64,000 nucleotides of DNA from Microbacterium sp. oral taxon 186 str. F0373 (GCF_000411455.1 NZ_KE150457.1:386962-450961); one strand, 5' to 3'. Counted from the stretch's first letter, positions 20,095 through 30,692 are shown. Notes: a model not told the origin generated them from the sequence alone. Numbers and translations: made by a program.

Positions 20095-20142
20095 TAACGC
20101 GCGGCGGGACGATGCCGCCGAAGGAGGACGCGCGGCGCGTTA
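20095..20142 (-). promoter_or_regulatory. Hairpin starting at the leader-ORF stop codon (attenuator candidate)
   Basis: On the transcript, TAACGCGC (20142-20135) pairs with GCGCGTTA (20102-20095), and an inner CGGCGG/CCGCCG stem (20102-20120) can also form. The outer 5' arm begins with the TAA stop codon of the 31-codon leader ORF. A ribosome stalled or terminating there would open the stem, the geometry expected for ribosome-mediated attenuation. The remaining leader to the exporter start is about 100 bases. Confidence 0.4.
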
Positions 20143-20235
20143 TCCCCGACCGATTCCGGCGGCCTCGAACGCGGCCGGGGCGGCGTTCGACGGACGGAGG
20201 AAGGCGGGCTTCGTGGTGACGATGGCCGTGGACAT
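20140..20235 (-). CDS. Leader peptide upstream of the ABC exporter pair
   Basis: 31 codons, beginning MSTAIVTTKPAFLRP and ending GIGRG-TAA. It has a strong ribosome site, GGAGGA, 4 bases before ATG, and lies about 65 bases after a predicted transcription start. It is followed after 147 bases by the exporter A gene. No domain is expected. The position, the strong translation signal and the hairpin at the stop codon suggest a regulatory upstream ORF sensed by the ribosome, as in actinobacterial drug-resistance leaders. A small functional protein cannot be excluded. Confidence 0.55.
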   Translation of the reverse strand: MSTAIVTTKPAFLRPSNAAPAAFEAAGIGRG

Positions 20236-20306
20236 GGCTTCCTCCAGGGAGTCGGTGAACGGGGACTGCGGCCCACGCGGTTTCCGCACGGGCGCGACAG
20301 CCCTCC

Positions 20307-20345
20307 AGCCTATGCCGCCGCGTTCACCGGGGGCAAGGGTTTTTT
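20307..20345 (-). promoter_or_regulatory. WhiB7-like promoter for the exporter leader
   Basis: On the minus strand an A-tract AAAAAA (20345-20340) lies 3 bases upstream of TTGCCC (-35, 20336-20331). An 18-base spacer and TAGGCT (-10, 20312-20307) follow. An AT-rich box just upstream of -35 is the hallmark of promoters activated by WhiB7 with the primary sigma factor in mycobacteria and Streptomyces. The surrounding DNA is very GC-rich, so the A-tract stands out. Confidence 0.5.
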
Positions 20346-20357
20346 CACAGCGGCGCC

Positions 20358-20852
20358 TCAGGCGCGCGCGACCGACTCCCGCGCGAGCAGCGCGCGCTTC
20401 ACGTCGAGACCCCAGGCGAAACCGCCGAGGCCACCGCCCGTGCGGAGCACCCGATGGCAGGGCACGAACAGGGCCGGGGCGTTGCGGGCGCAGATGGATG
20501 CCGCGGCGCGCACGGCCGCGGGCCGTCCCAGCGCGGCGGCGAACTCGGCGTACGTGAGGGGATGACCCGCAGCGATGCGGCGCAACGCCGCCCACCCTTC
20601 GAGTTGCAGAGCGGTGCCGGTCTGGGCGACGGCGACCGTGTCGATCGCCGTCAGGTCTCCCGCGTAGTACGCGTCCACGGCGGACGCGGCATCCGTCTCC
20701 CCCTCGCGGATGTCCGCGGCAGCGAGGGCGATCCGGCCGAGGATGGCAGCGGGGTCGGCGCTCCAGCCGCTCGCGAGCACGCGTCCGCGGTCATCGGTGA
20801 GCAGCGTGAAGGGGCCGTCGGCAGTGGGGATCGTCTGGATGGTCGCGGTCAT
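20358..20852 (-). CDS. ogt: Methylated-DNA--protein-cysteine methyltransferase
   Basis: 164 residues from ATG 20852. The C-terminal domain holds the suicide-Cys motif PCHRVL preceded by [15 protein letters not shown] and followed by [21 protein letters not shown], the normal O6-alkylguanine transferase pattern. It transfers alkyl groups from O6-alkylguanine in DNA to its own Cys. Its ATG overlaps the stop of the Ada/AlkA gene by 4 bases, so the two repair proteins are made together. Confidence 0.92.
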   Translation of the reverse strand: MTATIQTIPTADGPFTLLTDDRGRVLASGWSADPAAILGRIALAAADIREGETDAASAVDAYYAGDLTAIDTVAVAQTGTALQLEGWAALRRIAAGHPLTYAEFAAALGRPAAVRAAASICARNAPALFVPCHRVLRTGGGLGGFAWGLDVKRALLARESVARA

Positions 20853-22381
20853 CGAGGGCTCCGTTCGCGGGGTGCGGTGCGTGCGCGGGGGGCACGGATC
20901 GCCGTCGTCGGCGCGGCGCGCCAGAGGTGGGCGGTGAGATAGCTGCGCCAGGGCGCGGCACGGACGGCCCACGCCTCGTACCCGCGCGGGTCGGCGGGGA
21001 TGCCCGCCGCTGCCGCTCCGGCGCGGACGGCGACATCGCCGGGCAGGGTGATGTCGGGGTCGCCGAGCACGCGCATGCGCACGTAGTCGGCGGTCCAGGG
21101 CCCGACGCCGGGCAGTGCCAGCAGCGCCTCGCGCTGAGCGAGGCTGTCATCGCCGGGACCCAGCTCGAGCGCGCCCGAGGCGAGCGCCGCAGCGGCACCG
21201 GTGACCGCGCGGATGCGCGCGGCGGGGCCGCGCAGCACCTCGGCGCCGTGCTCGGCGATGGCCGCCATCGTGGGAAAGAGGCGGTCGAGGCCGTCGTGCG
21301 GCGCCACGCGCTCCCCCAGTTCGGCCGTCAGCGCGGTCAGAGCCGTGCGCGCGGCCGCGACGGTGATCTGCTGACCGATCATCGCGCGGATGAGCATCTC
21401 GTGCGGGTCGGCGGCGCCGGGCACGCGGATGCCGCCGGTCGCCGCGACCAGCGGCGCGACGACAGGATGCGCCGACAACGCGGCATCCACCGCCGTCGGG
21501 TCGGCGTCGAGGTCGAACAGCCGCCGTACGCGGCTCACCAGCACAGGAAGATCGCCGAGGTGGGTCAACCGGGCGTTCAGCCGCAGCTTCCCCGCGCCAT
21601 CGAGCCGGATCGCGAACCACACCGGACCCCCGGGCAGCCGCAGAACGCGGGCGAACGCGTCGTCGCCGGCCTCCTCGACCCCCGCGACGGCGCGGGCGCG
21701 CATCCAGGCGAACAGCCCGGCGGCGTCGAACGGCGTGCGGTACGGCAGCACGAGGTCGATCGTCCCCGCCGCAGGGGTGCTCACCGTGCGCGCCGCCGCC
21801 GGTCGGCGCGCACGCAGGTCGCTCGGCGAGAGGCCGAACACCTCGCGGACCGTGTCGTTGAACTGACGGACGCTCGCGAATCCGGCGGAGAAGGCGACGT
21901 CGGCGGCCGTCAGGTCGGTGGATACGAGGAGCATCCGCGCGGTGTGGGCCCGCTGAGCGCGGGCGAGCGCGAGGGGCCCGGCGCCGAGCTCGGCGGTGAG
22001 CAGGCGCGTGAGGTGGCGGGCCGAGTAGCCGAGGCGGCGCGCGAGCCCCGGAACACCCTCGCGCTCGACGACGCCGTCGGCGATGAGCCGCATCGCGCGT
22101 CCGGCGATGTCGCCGCGCAGGTCCCACGCGGGCGAGCCGGGCGCGGCCTCGGGCAGGCACCGCTTGCAGGCTCGGTACCCCGCCTCGTGCGCGGCCGCCG
22201 ACGTGGGATAGAACGTGACATTGGCGGGCTTGGGCGTGCGCGCGGGGCAGCTGGGACGGCAGTAGATGCCGGTCGAACGGACGGCCGTGACGAACTGGCC
22301 GTCGAAGCGCACGTCGCGGGCGTCGATGGCGCGGTAACGCTCGTCGAACGTCATCGCGGCGGTGGCGTCGACGTGTGGCAT
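20849..22381 (-). CDS. alkA: Ada-type regulator fused to AlkA 3-methyladenine glycosylase
   Basis: 510 residues from ATG 22381; ATG 22354 (MTFDERYRA) is an equally good start. The N-terminal Ada zinc domain has Cys pairs in YCRPSCPAR and ACKRCLPE. An AraC-type helix-turn-helix follows ([26 protein letters not shown]). The C-terminal AlkA domain has [14 protein letters not shown] and the HhH-GPD stretch [15 protein letters not shown] with the catalytic Asp about 20 residues on (DITLPGD). It excises alkylated bases and can act as a methylation-triggered activator. The O6 transferase domain of E. coli Ada is missing but supplied by the overlapping ogt. Confidence 0.92.
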   Translation of the reverse strand: MPHVDATAAMTFDERYRAIDARDVRFDGQFVTAVRSTGIYCRPSCPARTPKPANVTFYPTSAAAHEAGYRACKRCLPEAAPGSPAWDLRGDIAGRAMRLIADGVVEREGVPGLARRLGYSARHLTRLLTAELGAGPLALARAQRAHTARMLLVSTDLTAADVAFSAGFASVRQFNDTVREVFGLSPSDLRARRPAAARTVSTPAAGTIDLVLPYRTPFDAAGLFAWMRARAVAGVEEAGDDAFARVLRLPGGPVWFAIRLDGAGKLRLNARLTHLGDLPVLVSRVRRLFDLDADPTAVDAALSAHPVVAPLVAATGGIRVPGAADPHEMLIRAMIGQQITVAAARTALTALTAELGERVAPHDGLDRLFPTMAAIAEHGAEVLRGPAARIRAVTGAAAALASGALELGPGDDSLAQREALLALPGVGPWTADYVRMRVLGDPDITLPGDVAVRAGAAAAGIPADPRGYEAWAVRAAPWRSYLTAHLWRAAPTTAIRAPRARTAPRERSPR

Positions 22382-22482
22382 GCGTCCAGCCTGACACGGC
22401 TGCGCGCCACCCGCTCGCGGAAATCGGACACGGCAGCGCGCGGCATCCGCCCTGCCCCGTGGATGCCGCGGCGTCAGCCGGA

Positions 22483-24093
22483 TCAGTGGAAGAAGTGACG
22501 CTCTCCGGTGAAGAACATCGTCACGCCCGCGGCGCGTGCCGCGTCGATGACCTCCTGGTCGCGCACCGAGCCTCCGGGCTGCACGATGGTGCGGATGCCG
22601 GCGTCGATCAGCACCTGCGGACCATCGGCGAAGGGGAAGAACGCGTCGGATGCGGCCACCGAGCCCGCGGCGCGGTCTCCGGCGCGCTCGACGGCGAGGC
22701 GGCACGAGTCGACGCGGTTGACCTGTCCCATGCCGATGCCGACGGTCGCGAGCCCCTGAGCGAGCACGATCGCGTTGGACTTGACGGCGCGGCAGGCCTT
22801 CCACGCGAAGATGAGGTTCTCCATCTCCTCCGCGCTGTCGGGGCGCTCGCCGGAGACGAGCTCCCAGTCCTTCGCGACCGACTCGATGTCATCGGGGAAG
22901 CGGTCGGCATCCTGCAGCAGGAGCCCGCCGGAGAGCAGCCGCACGTCCATCGGCTCCTGCCGCCAGTCGGCGGGAAGGCGGAGCACACGCAGGTTCTTCT
23001 TCAGGGCGAAGACTTCCAGCGCCTCCGGCTCGAAGTCGGGGGCGACGATGACCTCCGTGAAGATGTCGCGGAGGTTCTCGGCCATCTTCAGGGTGACCGT
23101 GCGGTTCGCCGCGATCACGCCGCCGAACGCCGAGACGGGGTCGCACTCGTGCGCGCGCAGATGCGCCGATGCGATGGGATCGAGCGCGTTGGGCGCCGCG
23201 ACCGCGATGCCGCAGGGGTTGGCGTGCTTGATGATCGCCACGGCCGGCTTGACCATGTCGAAGGCCGCGCGCAGGGCCGCATCGGCGTCGACGTAGTTGT
23301 TGTACGACATCTCCTTGCCCTGGATCTGCTCGGCCTGAGCGATGCCGTGTGCGCCGGCGCGCGTGTAGATCGCGGCCCGCTGGTGCGAGTTCTCCCCGTA
23401 GCGGAGCGTGCTCAGCCGCTCGGCCTTGATCGTGAGGTGCTGGGGCAGGTCGCCCTCGGCCTCGAGGGTCTCCTCCGCGAACCAGGTGGCGACCGCGCGG
23501 TCGTACGCGGCGGTGTGCGCGAAGGCGCGCGCGGCGAGCTCGCGGCGCTGGGCGAGCGAGGTGCCCCCGGCGCCGAGCGCCTCGATGATCGCGGGGTAGG
23601 ACGCCGGCGAGACCGCGATGGCGACGTTCGCGAAGTTCTTCGCCGAGGCGCGCACCATGGCCGGCCCGCCGATGTCGATCTGTTCCACGACCGCGTCCCC
23701 GACGGCACCGGAGGCGACGGTCTCGACGAACGGGTAGAGGTTCACCACGACGAGTTCGAAGGGCAGGATGCCGAGGGCATCCAGCTGCGTCTCGTGGTCT
23801 TCGAGCCGGAGGTCGGCCAGAAGGCCCGCGTGCACGCTGGGGTGCAGCGTCTTCACGCGCCCGCCCACCGACTCGGGGAACCCGGTGATCTCGGCCACAT
23901 CCTTGACGGCGAGGCCCGCGTCGCGCAGGAGCGCCGCCGAGCCGCCGGTCGACACGATCTCGACGCCCGCGGCATCCAGGGCCTGAGCGAGCGGCAGCAG
24001 GTCGGTCTTGTCGCTCACCGAGATGAGCGCCCGGCGGACGGGCACGAGGTCACGGGATCGGTAGAGGGTGGGATCGACGGCAGGACCGGCCAT
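22483..24093 (-). CDS. purH: Bifunctional AICAR formyltransferase / IMP cyclohydrolase
   Basis: 536 residues. The N-terminal IMP cyclohydrolase domain starts [21 protein letters not shown] and contains [13 protein letters not shown] and HPSVHAGLL. The C-terminal formyltransferase domain has [24 protein letters not shown] and [19 protein letters not shown] elements. It carries out the last two steps of IMP synthesis. It follows purN by 33 bases in the conserved order DUF6350-purN-purH. Confidence 0.97.
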   Translation of the reverse strand: MAGPAVDPTLYRSRDLVPVRRALISVSDKTDLLPLAQALDAAGVEIVSTGGSAALLRDAGLAVKDVAEITGFPESVGGRVKTLHPSVHAGLLADLRLEDHETQLDALGILPFELVVVNLYPFVETVASGAVGDAVVEQIDIGGPAMVRASAKNFANVAIAVSPASYPAIIEALGAGGTSLAQRRELAARAFAHTAAYDRAVATWFAEETLEAEGDLPQHLTIKAERLSTLRYGENSHQRAAIYTRAGAHGIAQAEQIQGKEMSYNNYVDADAALRAAFDMVKPAVAIIKHANPCGIAVAAPNALDPIASAHLRAHECDPVSAFGGVIAANRTVTLKMAENLRDIFTEVIVAPDFEPEALEVFALKKNLRVLRLPADWRQEPMDVRLLSGGLLLQDADRFPDDIESVAKDWELVSGERPDSAEEMENLIFAWKACRAVKSNAIVLAQGLATVGIGMGQVNRVDSCRLAVERAGDRAAGSVAASDAFFPFADGPQVLIDAGIRTIVQPGGSVRDQEVIDAARAAGVTMFFTGERHFFH

Positions 24094-24126
24094 GCGGGGC
24101 TCCAGTGTTCGAGGTGGATCGGTTCT

Positions 24127-24732
24127 TCAGGACGCAGCCGCGTCGGAGGCGACGGCGGACAGCTGGAGCTCTCCGGACGCGACCGCGCGGACGACATCGA
24201 TGAGCAGGCGCCGTTCGACCGGTTTGATGCGCTCGTGCAGGCTCTGCTCGGTGTCGTCGGGCAGCACGGCGACGCGCTCCTGGGCCAGGATCGGCCCGGA
24301 GTCCACCCCGTTGTCGACGACGATGACACTCGCCCCGGTCTGGGTCACGCCGGCCGCGAGGGCGTCGCGGACGCCGTGGGCGCCCGGGAACTCGGGCAGG
24401 TAGGCGGGGTGGGTGTTGATGATGCGGGGTGCCCACGCGTCGACGACCGACGCCGGAAGCAGCCGCATGAGACCGCTCAGCACCACCAGATCGGGGGTCC
24501 ACACCCGCAGCTGGCGGTCGAGTTCCTCGCCCCACTGCTCGCGCGTCTCGAACTCCCGGAAAGGCACGAGGAAGGTCGGGATGCCGAAGGCTTCGGCGTG
24601 GGCGAAGCCTTCCGCCTCGCGATCGGCGCCGACGACGACGATGCGTGCCGGGAATGCGGGGTCGGCGGCAGCCTCGAGGAGGGCTCGGAGATTGGAGCCG
24701 GTGCCCGAGATGAGTACGGCGACCGTCAGCAC
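24127..24732 (-). CDS. purN: Phosphoribosylglycinamide formyltransferase
   Basis: 201 residues from a GTG start. The formyl-transfer fold is marked by [14 protein letters not shown] at the N-terminus. [15 protein letters not shown] and [18 protein letters not shown] carry the catalytic Asn, His and Asp. It formylates GAR using 10-formyl-THF in purine synthesis. It lies 4 bases after the DUF6350 gene and 33 bases before purH. Confidence 0.96.
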   Translation of the reverse strand: MLTVAVLISGTGSNLRALLEAAADPAFPARIVVVGADREAEGFAHAEAFGIPTFLVPFREFETREQWGEELDRQLRVWTPDLVVLSGLMRLLPASVVDAWAPRIINTHPAYLPEFPGAHGVRDALAAGVTQTGASVIVVDNGVDSGPILAQERVAVLPDDTEQSLHERIKPVERRLLIDVVRAVASGELQLSAVASDAAAS

Positions 24733-24736
24733 CCGG

Positions 24737-25993
24737 TCAGTCTACCGGCGCGCCGGCGGGGTCTCTGGTGTGCGCCGGGGAGAAGAGCGCGATCGCGGCT
24801 CCGACGGCGAGCTCGACACCCACGCAGAACGCGAACGGACCGGCGGCCGGTCCGACGGTGCTGAGGCGTCCGGGCCCGACCGCGCCCGATGCGAGGACCG
24901 CCAGCAGCGCCGCCGCGGCGGCTCCGAGCACGACGATCACGCCGAAGACGAACAAGCGCACAGCCGTGGTCGACTCCCGCGGCGCGCCGAGCTCGTCAAC
25001 GGACGCGAGGCGGGTGCGGCCGGTCGCTCCGGCGACGAAGCCGACGGCGACGACCACCAGGACGAGCGCGAACAGCCACGGCGAGGGGGTGTCGGGGATG
25101 AGGCCGAGAGACGGGATGCCGGGCAGGACGCCGAGAGTCGTCCCGGCGGGCGACACGGCGGTGCCGGCGCCGACCGCGAAGCCCGGCCCGGCGGCGAACG
25201 AGGCGCCCCACACGATGAGGGTCGGCAGGTAGACCAGCTGCCCGAAGGAGAGCACCGCGCCGCCGAGCACATCGACGTGCGCCGCCTCGAAGAGGGCGAC
25301 GACCTGCCCTCCGCGCAGCACTGCGGCCGCAGCGACGACGAGCGCACCGACGCCGACGAGCCCGGCGACGGCGGCGGCGAGGCCCCGGGCTGCCGCCGAG
25401 ACGGCACTCACCCACGGGTGACCCCGGCGTGCATCGACGCCGTCGATCCGGTCGCGGAGGCCATCGATGAGACCGTCGTCTCCGATCCGCCACGCTTCGA
25501 CGACGGCGCCCACCAGGGCGGGGACGGCGAAGACGAGAGTGGGCAGCAGGATCGCCTGCCATCCGTAGACGGCGGCGACGGGCGTGCGCGAGGTGGCCCA
25601 GAGGGCGGCGGCGAGCAGAAGCGTGACGAGCGTGCCGGCAGCCACCCCCACCGCCCACGCCCCGGAGCGGGCGGCACGGGCGCCGGAGCGCGCCGCGAAG
25701 AGGGCCGTGAAGACGGCGAGCGCGAGCGGCGCCAGCGAGACGACGAACGACGCCGCCTGCGGCGCGATTCCGGTGGCGACGAGGTAGTCCTCACCGAGCG
25801 TGATGTGCAGCGGGACCAACTGACCGAGCTGCCAGATGCGCACCGCCGCGGGCCACAGTGCCCCCCAGTCGGCCGTGCCCCCCAACGCCATCACCCAGAA
25901 GACCGTGAGGGGTGCGAGCACGACGGCGACACCGACGGCCGCCGCGATGAGGGCATCGACGGCGGCGAGAAGGAGGACGAGCAGGCGGTTCAT
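24737..25993 (-). CDS. DUF6350 (PerM-like) integral membrane protein
   Basis: 418 residues, with about ten hydrophobic segments and few charged loops. It begins [25 protein letters not shown] and contains [14 protein letters not shown]. The position directly upstream of purN-purH is conserved for the DUF6350 family, which includes mycobacterial PerM, a cell-division-associated membrane protein. The role in this organism is inferred from family and synteny only. Confidence 0.75.
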   Translation of the reverse strand: MNRLLVLLLAAVDALIAAAVGVAVVLAPLTVFWVMALGGTADWGALWPAAVRIWQLGQLVPLHITLGEDYLVATGIAPQAASFVVSLAPLALAVFTALFAARSGARAARSGAWAVGVAAGTLVTLLLAAALWATSRTPVAAVYGWQAILLPTLVFAVPALVGAVVEAWRIGDDGLIDGLRDRIDGVDARRGHPWVSAVSAAARGLAAAVAGLVGVGALVVAAAAVLRGGQVVALFEAAHVDVLGGAVLSFGQLVYLPTLIVWGASFAAGPGFAVGAGTAVSPAGTTLGVLPGIPSLGLIPDTPSPWLFALVLVVVAVGFVAGATGRTRLASVDELGAPRESTTAVRLFVFGVIVVLGAAAAALLAVLASGAVGPGRLSTVGPAAGPFAFCVGVELAVGAAIALFSPAHTRDPAGAPVD

Positions 25994-26088
25994 GCGGGTT
26001 CGACCCTACCTACCCGGGTGAGGAGCCGGCGCGGGGCGCGCGGGGCGGAGGCGGCGCGGCATCCACTACGGTTCTGGATGGAGGATCC

Positions 26089-27543
26089 ATGCCCGCTACA
26101 CCCACGTCCGCCGCCCGTTCCGCCGACGCCCCGCGCGGGGCGCTCGACCGCTTCTTCGAGATCAGCCGTCGCGGCTCGACGATCGGCGGCGAGATCCGCG
26201 GCGGACTGGTCACCTTCGTCACGATGGCGTACATCGTGATCCTCAATCCGATCATCCTGTCGGGCAAGGCGGACATCGCCGGCAACGAGCTGGCGTTCTC
26301 CGCCGTGGGGGCAGCGACCGCCCTGACCGCCGGGGTCATGACGATCCTGTTCGGCCTGGTCACGCGTCTGCCGTTCGCGTTCGCGGCCGGACTCGGCATC
26401 AATGCCTTCCTCGCGTTCAGCGTCATCCACGAGGTCACCTGGCCAGAGGCGATGGCCCTCGTGATGATCAACGGGATCATCATCGTGCTGCTGGCCGCCA
26501 CGGGCCTGCGAAAGCTCATCTTCGACGCGGTGCCGGTGCAGCTGAAGCTCGCCATCACCGTCGCGATCGGTCTGTTCATCGCCTTCATCGGGTTCGTGAA
26601 CTCCGGGTTCGTGACGGCGACCGGATCCAACTCCCCGCCGGTCGGACTCGGCATCGGCGGCTCGGTCGCGTCGATACCGACGCTCATGTTCGTCCTGACG
26701 CTGCTGGTCACGGGCGTGCTCGTGGCCCGCAAGGTGAAGGGCGGCATGCTGATCGGCCTCGTCGGCGGCACGGTCGTCTCGGTGATCGTGGAGGCCATCT
26801 GGCACCTCGGTTCGGCGACCGATCACCCGGGCGGATGGGGCCTGACGATCCCCGCCCTCACCGGGTCGCCCGTCAGCATCCCCGACCTGAGCCTGCTCGG
26901 CGCCGTCGACTTCGACTTCGACATCGGCAAGGTCGGCATCGTCGCGCTCATCATGCTCGTGTTCACGCTCGTGTTCTCGAACTTCTTCGACGCGATGGGC
27001 ACGATGACCGGTCTCGCGAAAGAGGCGGGGCTCGCCGACGAGAAGGGCGACTTCCCCCGCATCAAGTCCGCGCTCGTCGTCGAAGGCGTCGGCGCCGTCG
27101 TGGGAGGCGCGACCTCCTCGTCATCGGCAACCGTGTTCATCGAGTCGGGCTCCGGAATCGGCGAGGGCGCCCGCACGGGGCTCGCCAACGTCGTGACCGG
27201 TGTGGTCTTCCTCCTGGCGATGTTCTTCACGCCGCTCACCTCGATCGTGCCGACCGAGGTCGCCGCCGCGGCGCTCGTGATCGTCGGCGCGATGATGATG
27301 GCGCAGGTCAAGCACATCGACCTCGGCGACTTCAGCGTGCTGCTGCCGGTGTTCCTGACGGTTTCGGTCATGCCGATGACGTACTCGATCGCCAACGGCA
27401 TCGGCGCCGGCTTCATCAGCTGGGTGGTCGTGCGCTCCCTCTCCGGAAAGGCGAAGGAGATCAGCCCGCTGCTGTGGGTGGTCGCCGTCGGCTTCCTGAT
27501 CTACTTCGCGCGCGGCCCGATCCAGATGCTGCTCGGCGGCTGA
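26089..27543 (+). CDS. NCS2-family purine permease (AzgA-like)
   Basis: 484 residues with 12-14 membrane segments. Family motifs include VTFVTMAYIVILNP at about residue 44, LPFAFAAGLGINAFLAF, the NFFDAMGTMTGLAKEAGL region and SSSSATVFIESGSGIGEGARTGL, matching adenine/guanine/hypoxanthine:proton symporters. GGAGG lies 6 bases before ATG. It is divergent from the purine-synthesis cluster, which fits a purine salvage role. Confidence 0.9.
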   Translation: MPATPTSAARSADAPRGALDRFFEISRRGSTIGGEIRGGLVTFVTMAYIVILNPIILSGKADIAGNELAFSAVGAATALTAGVMTILFGLVTRLPFAFAAGLGINAFLAFSVIHEVTWPEAMALVMINGIIIVLLAATGLRKLIFDAVPVQLKLAITVAIGLFIAFIGFVNSGFVTATGSNSPPVGLGIGGSVASIPTLMFVLTLLVTGVLVARKVKGGMLIGLVGGTVVSVIVEAIWHLGSATDHPGGWGLTIPALTGSPVSIPDLSLLGAVDFDFDIGKVGIVALIMLVFTLVFSNFFDAMGTMTGLAKEAGLADEKGDFPRIKSALVVEGVGAVVGGATSSSSATVFIESGSGIGEGARTGLANVVTGVVFLLAMFFTPLTSIVPTEVAAAALVIVGAMMMAQVKHIDLGDFSVLLPVFLTVSVMPMTYSIANGIGAGFISWVVVRSLSGKAKEISPLLWVVAVGFLIYFARGPIQMLLGG

Positions 27544-27566
27544 CCCGCGCCCCCTCCCCCTCCCGC

Positions 27567-27633
27567 GAGCCGCTACGTTCCGCGCGAGCTGCCACGCCAG
27601 TTCGTGGCGGCTCGGCGGGTTCGTAGCGGCTCG
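27567..27633. repeat. Nested palindrome, family II
   Basis: Outer arms GAGCCGCTACG (27567) and CGTAGCGGCTCG (27622) flank inner arms CGAGCTGCCACG (27585) and CGTGGCGGCTCG (27603) around the loop CCAGTT. It has the same outer-plus-inner design as the 75-bp repeats but unrelated sequence. Confidence 0.75.
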
Positions 27634-27652
27634 GCAGGGGGGCAGATGGAGC

Positions 27653-27684
27653 GAGGGGGTGGATGCCGCAGCATCCACCCCCTC
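27653..27684. terminator. Perfect 14-bp stem, bidirectional
   Basis: GAGGGGGTGGATGC (27653-27666) pairs perfectly with 27671-27684 around the loop CGCA. It lies between the convergent ends of the purine permease and sucD. Confidence 0.85.
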
Positions 27685-27704
27685 TCTCGTCGAGCGTCAG
27701 AGCG

Positions 27705-28607
27705 TCAGAGCGTCTCGATGATCTCCCGCATGAGGGCAGCCGTCTCGGACGGGGTCTTGCCGACCTTGACGCCGGCGGCCTCGAGGGCTTCCTTCTTGGC
27801 CTGCGCGGTGCCCGCGGACCCGGAGACGATGGCACCGGCGTGGCCCATCGTCTTGCCCTCGGGTGCCGTGAAGCCCGCGACGTAGCCGACGACGGGCTTC
27901 GTGACGTTGGCCTTGATGAACTCGGCCGCACGCTCCTCGGCGTCGCCGCCGATCTCGCCGATCATCACGATCGCCTTGGTCTCGGGATCGGCCTCGAACG
28001 CGGCGAGCGCATCGATGTGCGTCGTGCCGATGATGGGGTCGCCGCCGATGCCGATGGCCGTCGAGAAGCCGAGGTCGCGCAGCTCGAACATCATCTGGTA
28101 GGTCAGGGTGCCCGACTTCGACACGAGGCCGATCGGTCCCTTGCCGGTGATGTTCGCCGGCGTGATGCCGACGAGCGCCTCACCCGGCGTGATGATGCCG
28201 GGGCAGTTCGGACCGATGATGCGGGTCTTGTTGCCCTTGCTCTTCGCGTACGCCCACGCCTCGGCCGTGTCGCCGACGGGCACGCCCTCGGTGATGACGA
28301 CCAGCAGCGGGATCTCGGTGTCGATGGCCTCGACCATCGCGTCCTTCGTGAATGCCGGCGGCACGAACGCGATCGACACGTCGGCGCCGGTCGCCGCGAT
28401 CGCCTCGGCGACCGAGGCGAAGACGGGCAGCTCGAGGGGGTTGCCGTCCTTGTCGATGTGCGAGACGGTCGTGCCGGCCTTGCGCGCGTTGACACCGCCG
28501 ACGACGTTGGTGCCCGCCTTGAGCATCAGCGCGGTGTGCTTGGTGCCCTCGCCGCCGGTGATGCCCTGGACGATGACCTTGGAGTCCTTGTTGAGGTAGA
28601 TCGACAT
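27705..28607 (-). CDS. sucD: Succinate--CoA ligase, alpha subunit
   Basis: 300 residues. The CoA-binding Rossmann domain starts [37 protein letters not shown] and the phosphohistidine loop [10 protein letters not shown] (phospho-His near residue 255) are intact. With SucC it interconverts succinyl-CoA and succinate with substrate-level phosphorylation. It follows sucC by 30 bases in one transcript. Confidence 0.97.
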   Translation of the reverse strand: MSIYLNKDSKVIVQGITGGEGTKHTALMLKAGTNVVGGVNARKAGTTVSHIDKDGNPLELPVFASVAEAIAATGADVSIAFVPPAFTKDAMVEAIDTEIPLLVVITEGVPVGDTAEAWAYAKSKGNKTRIIGPNCPGIITPGEALVGITPANITGKGPIGLVSKSGTLTYQMMFELRDLGFSTAIGIGGDPIIGTTHIDALAAFEADPETKAIVMIGEIGGDAEERAAEFIKANVTKPVVGYVAGFTAPEGKTMGHAGAIVSGSAGTAQAKKEALEAAGVKVGKTPSETAALMREIIETL

Positions 28608-28637
28608 AGTCCTAGTTCCTTGTTCCGATGCCGCAGC

Positions 28638-29804
28638 TCAGGCGTTCGCCAGCTCGGCGGCCTTGTCGGCACCCTCGTCCATGCCGGCAGCGAGGGTGAC
28701 GAGCGGGTTGTTGGCGGCGGCGAGGATGGCACGGCCCTCTTCGACCTGGTTGCCGTCGAGGCGGACCACGAGCGGCTTGGTGGCGGCGTCGCCGAGGATC
28801 TCGAGCGCCTTGACGATGCCCTCCGCAACGGCCACGCACGACGTGATGCCGCCGAAGACGTTGACGAACACCGACTTCACCTGCGGGTCGCCGAGGATGA
28901 CGTCCAGGCCCGCGGCCATGACGGTCGCCGAGGCGCCGCCGCCGATGTCGAGGAAGTTGGCGGGCTTGACGCCGCCGTGGTTCTCGCCGGCGTAGGCGAC
29001 GACGTCGAGGGTCGACATGACCAGACCCGCACCGTTGCCGATGATGCCGACCTGGCCGTCGAGCTTGACGTAGTTCAGACCGGATGCCTTGGCCTTCGCC
29101 TCGAGCGGGTCGGCGGCATCCTTGTCCTCGAGCTCCTCGTGCTCGGGGTGGCGCACCTCGGTGGCGTTGTCGTCGAGCGACACCTTGCCGTCGAGGGCGA
29201 TGATGTTGCCCGCGGCATCCAGGATGAGGGGGTTGACCTCGACGAGGGTCGCTCCCTCACCGGTGTAGACGTTGTAGAGCTTGACGAACACGTCGGCGAC
29301 CTTGGGGGCCAGCTCGTCGTCGAAGCCGCCGGCCTTGGCGATCTCGAGCGCCTTGGCGGCATCGATGCCGGTCAGCGGGTCGACCTCGACCTTGGCGAGG
29401 GCCTCGGGCTTCTCGACGGCAAGCTGCTCGATCTCCATGCCACCCTCGACCGAGCACAGGCTCAGGTACGAGCGGTTGGCGCGGTCCAGCAGCACCGAGA
29501 AGTAGAACTCCTTCTCGATCTGGGCGCCGCCGGCGATCATGACGCGCTTGACGACGTGACCCTTGATGTCCAGGCCCAGGATGGCCTTCGCCGCCTCATA
29601 GGCGTCATCGGGGGTCTTGGCGACCTTGACGCCACCGGCCTTGCCGCGGCCTCCGGTCTTGACCTGAGCTTTGACGACCACGACGCCGCCGAGCTTCTCA
29701 GCCGCCGCCTTCGCCTCCTCAGGAGTGTCGGCGATGATGCCGGGGAGCACCGGCACCTCGTACTTCTCGAACAGGTCTCGTGCCTGGTACTCGTACAGAT
29801 CCAC
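28638..29804 (-). CDS. sucC: Succinate--CoA ligase, beta subunit
   Basis: 388 residues from GTG 29804 (reads as [15 protein letters not shown]); the frame continues to 29879, but those codons run through the upstream palindrome region. An ATP-grasp domain ([18 protein letters not shown]) and the C-terminal domain with NVFGGITSC and GNQVEEG are present. It forms the nucleotide-binding half of the enzyme. A palindrome, TCTCGATATCGAGA, lies 76-89 bases upstream of the start. Confidence 0.96.
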   Translation of the reverse strand: MDLYEYQARDLFEKYEVPVLPGIIADTPEEAKAAAEKLGGVVVVKAQVKTGGRGKAGGVKVAKTPDDAYEAAKAILGLDIKGHVVKRVMIAGGAQIEKEFYFSVLLDRANRSYLSLCSVEGGMEIEQLAVEKPEALAKVEVDPLTGIDAAKALEIAKAGGFDDELAPKVADVFVKLYNVYTGEGATLVEVNPLILDAAGNIIALDGKVSLDDNATEVRHPEHEELEDKDAADPLEAKAKASGLNYVKLDGQVGIIGNGAGLVMSTLDVVAYAGENHGGVKPANFLDIGGGASATVMAAGLDVILGDPQVKSVFVNVFGGITSCVAVAEGIVKALEILGDAATKPLVVRLDGNQVEEGRAILAAANNPLVTLAAGMDEGADKAAELANA

Positions 29805-29879
29805 GTGCAATCCTTCGCTGGGCGTCAGTGGGTGTCGTGCCGAAGGGTTCTCGGTATCGGAACAAAAGTGCTCAAACAA

Positions 29880-29893
29880 TCTCGATATCGAGA
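29880..29893. promoter_or_regulatory. 14-bp perfect palindrome upstream of sucCD
   Basis: TCTCGATATCGAGA lies in the divergent sucC/TetR gap. It matches the icd palindrome at 10 of 14 positions, with all differences symmetrical. Either neighbour, or a separate MarR-type factor, could use it. Confidence 0.5.
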
Positions 29894-29994
29894 GATCGAC
29901 CGATCCCCCAGCTTAGTAGACGCACCGCACTGGTCCGGCCGTCGCCCGCCCCGCGCAGCGGCATGCAGGCCCCGGTCGCGTTAGGCTCACGGGC

Positions 29995-30672
29995 ATGGCC
30001 GAAGCGTCTCCCACCTCCTCCCGCAACGCCGTCGTCGCCGCTGCGCTGGACCTCTTCGCCGCGCAGGGGTTCGAAGCGACCTCGGTGGAGCAGATCGCGC
30101 AGGCCGCCGGGGTCTCCCGGTCGACCTTCTTCCGTCAGTTCGGCGGCAAGGACGACGTCGTTTTCAGCGACCACGACGTGCTCCTCGCGCACCTGCGCCA
30201 GAAGCTGACGACCGGCGGCGAGAGCGCCGGACAGAACCCGTGGGCCGCGGCGTGCGCAGCATCGGTCGACGTCTTCCGCCACTTCGCCGCCGAGCCCGAA
30301 CTCGCCCGCCGCCGCTACGCGGTGGTGCGCCAGGTGCCGGCGCTGCGCGACCGCGAGATCGTGACCGTCTTCCAATACGAGCGGCTCTTCGACGACTACC
30401 TGCGCTCCGCGCTCCCGGGCCTCGACCCGATCGACGCCGTAGCGTTCTCTGCCGCCGTCACCGCGGTGCACAACCACGTCCTGCGCCGCCTGCTGCGCGG
30501 CACCGAGGACATCCCCGAGTCGGTGCTGACCGACGCCTACGACGAGCTCATGCACCGCTTCGGCGTGCACCCGGACGGCGAGCAGGCACAGAACGACGAC
30601 GTCGTCGTGGCGACCTTCCCCCGTCGGATGCCGATGGCCGAGGTCGTGCGGCGCCTGCGCGACGAGCTCTGA
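29995..30672 (+). CDS. TetR/AcrR-family transcriptional regulator
   Basis: 225 residues. The N-terminal helix-turn-helix (NAVVAAALDLFAAQGFEATSVEQIAQAAGVSRSTFFRQFGGKDDVVF, about residues 10-56) is classic TetR. The helical C-terminal domain has no recognisable ligand signature. It is divergent from sucCD and convergent with the acyl-CoA dehydrogenase. The inverted repeat before the latter (32654-32688) is a possible target, but this is speculative. Confidence 0.88.
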   Translation: MAEASPTSSRNAVVAAALDLFAAQGFEATSVEQIAQAAGVSRSTFFRQFGGKDDVVFSDHDVLLAHLRQKLTTGGESAGQNPWAAACAASVDVFRHFAAEPELARRRYAVVRQVPALRDREIVTVFQYERLFDDYLRSALPGLDPIDAVAFSAAVTAVHNHVLRRLLRGTEDIPESVLTDAYDELMHRFGVHPDGEQAQNDDVVVATFPRRMPMAEVVRRLRDEL

Positions 30673-30692
30673 GCGCGCGCACTGCCCGACCG

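Noticed and set aside
20851..22381. Possibility that the Ada/AlkA gene is broken because it lacks the O6-methyltransferase domain
   Set aside because: Ada-AlkA fusions without that domain are normal in actinobacteria, and ogt overlaps it by 4 bases.
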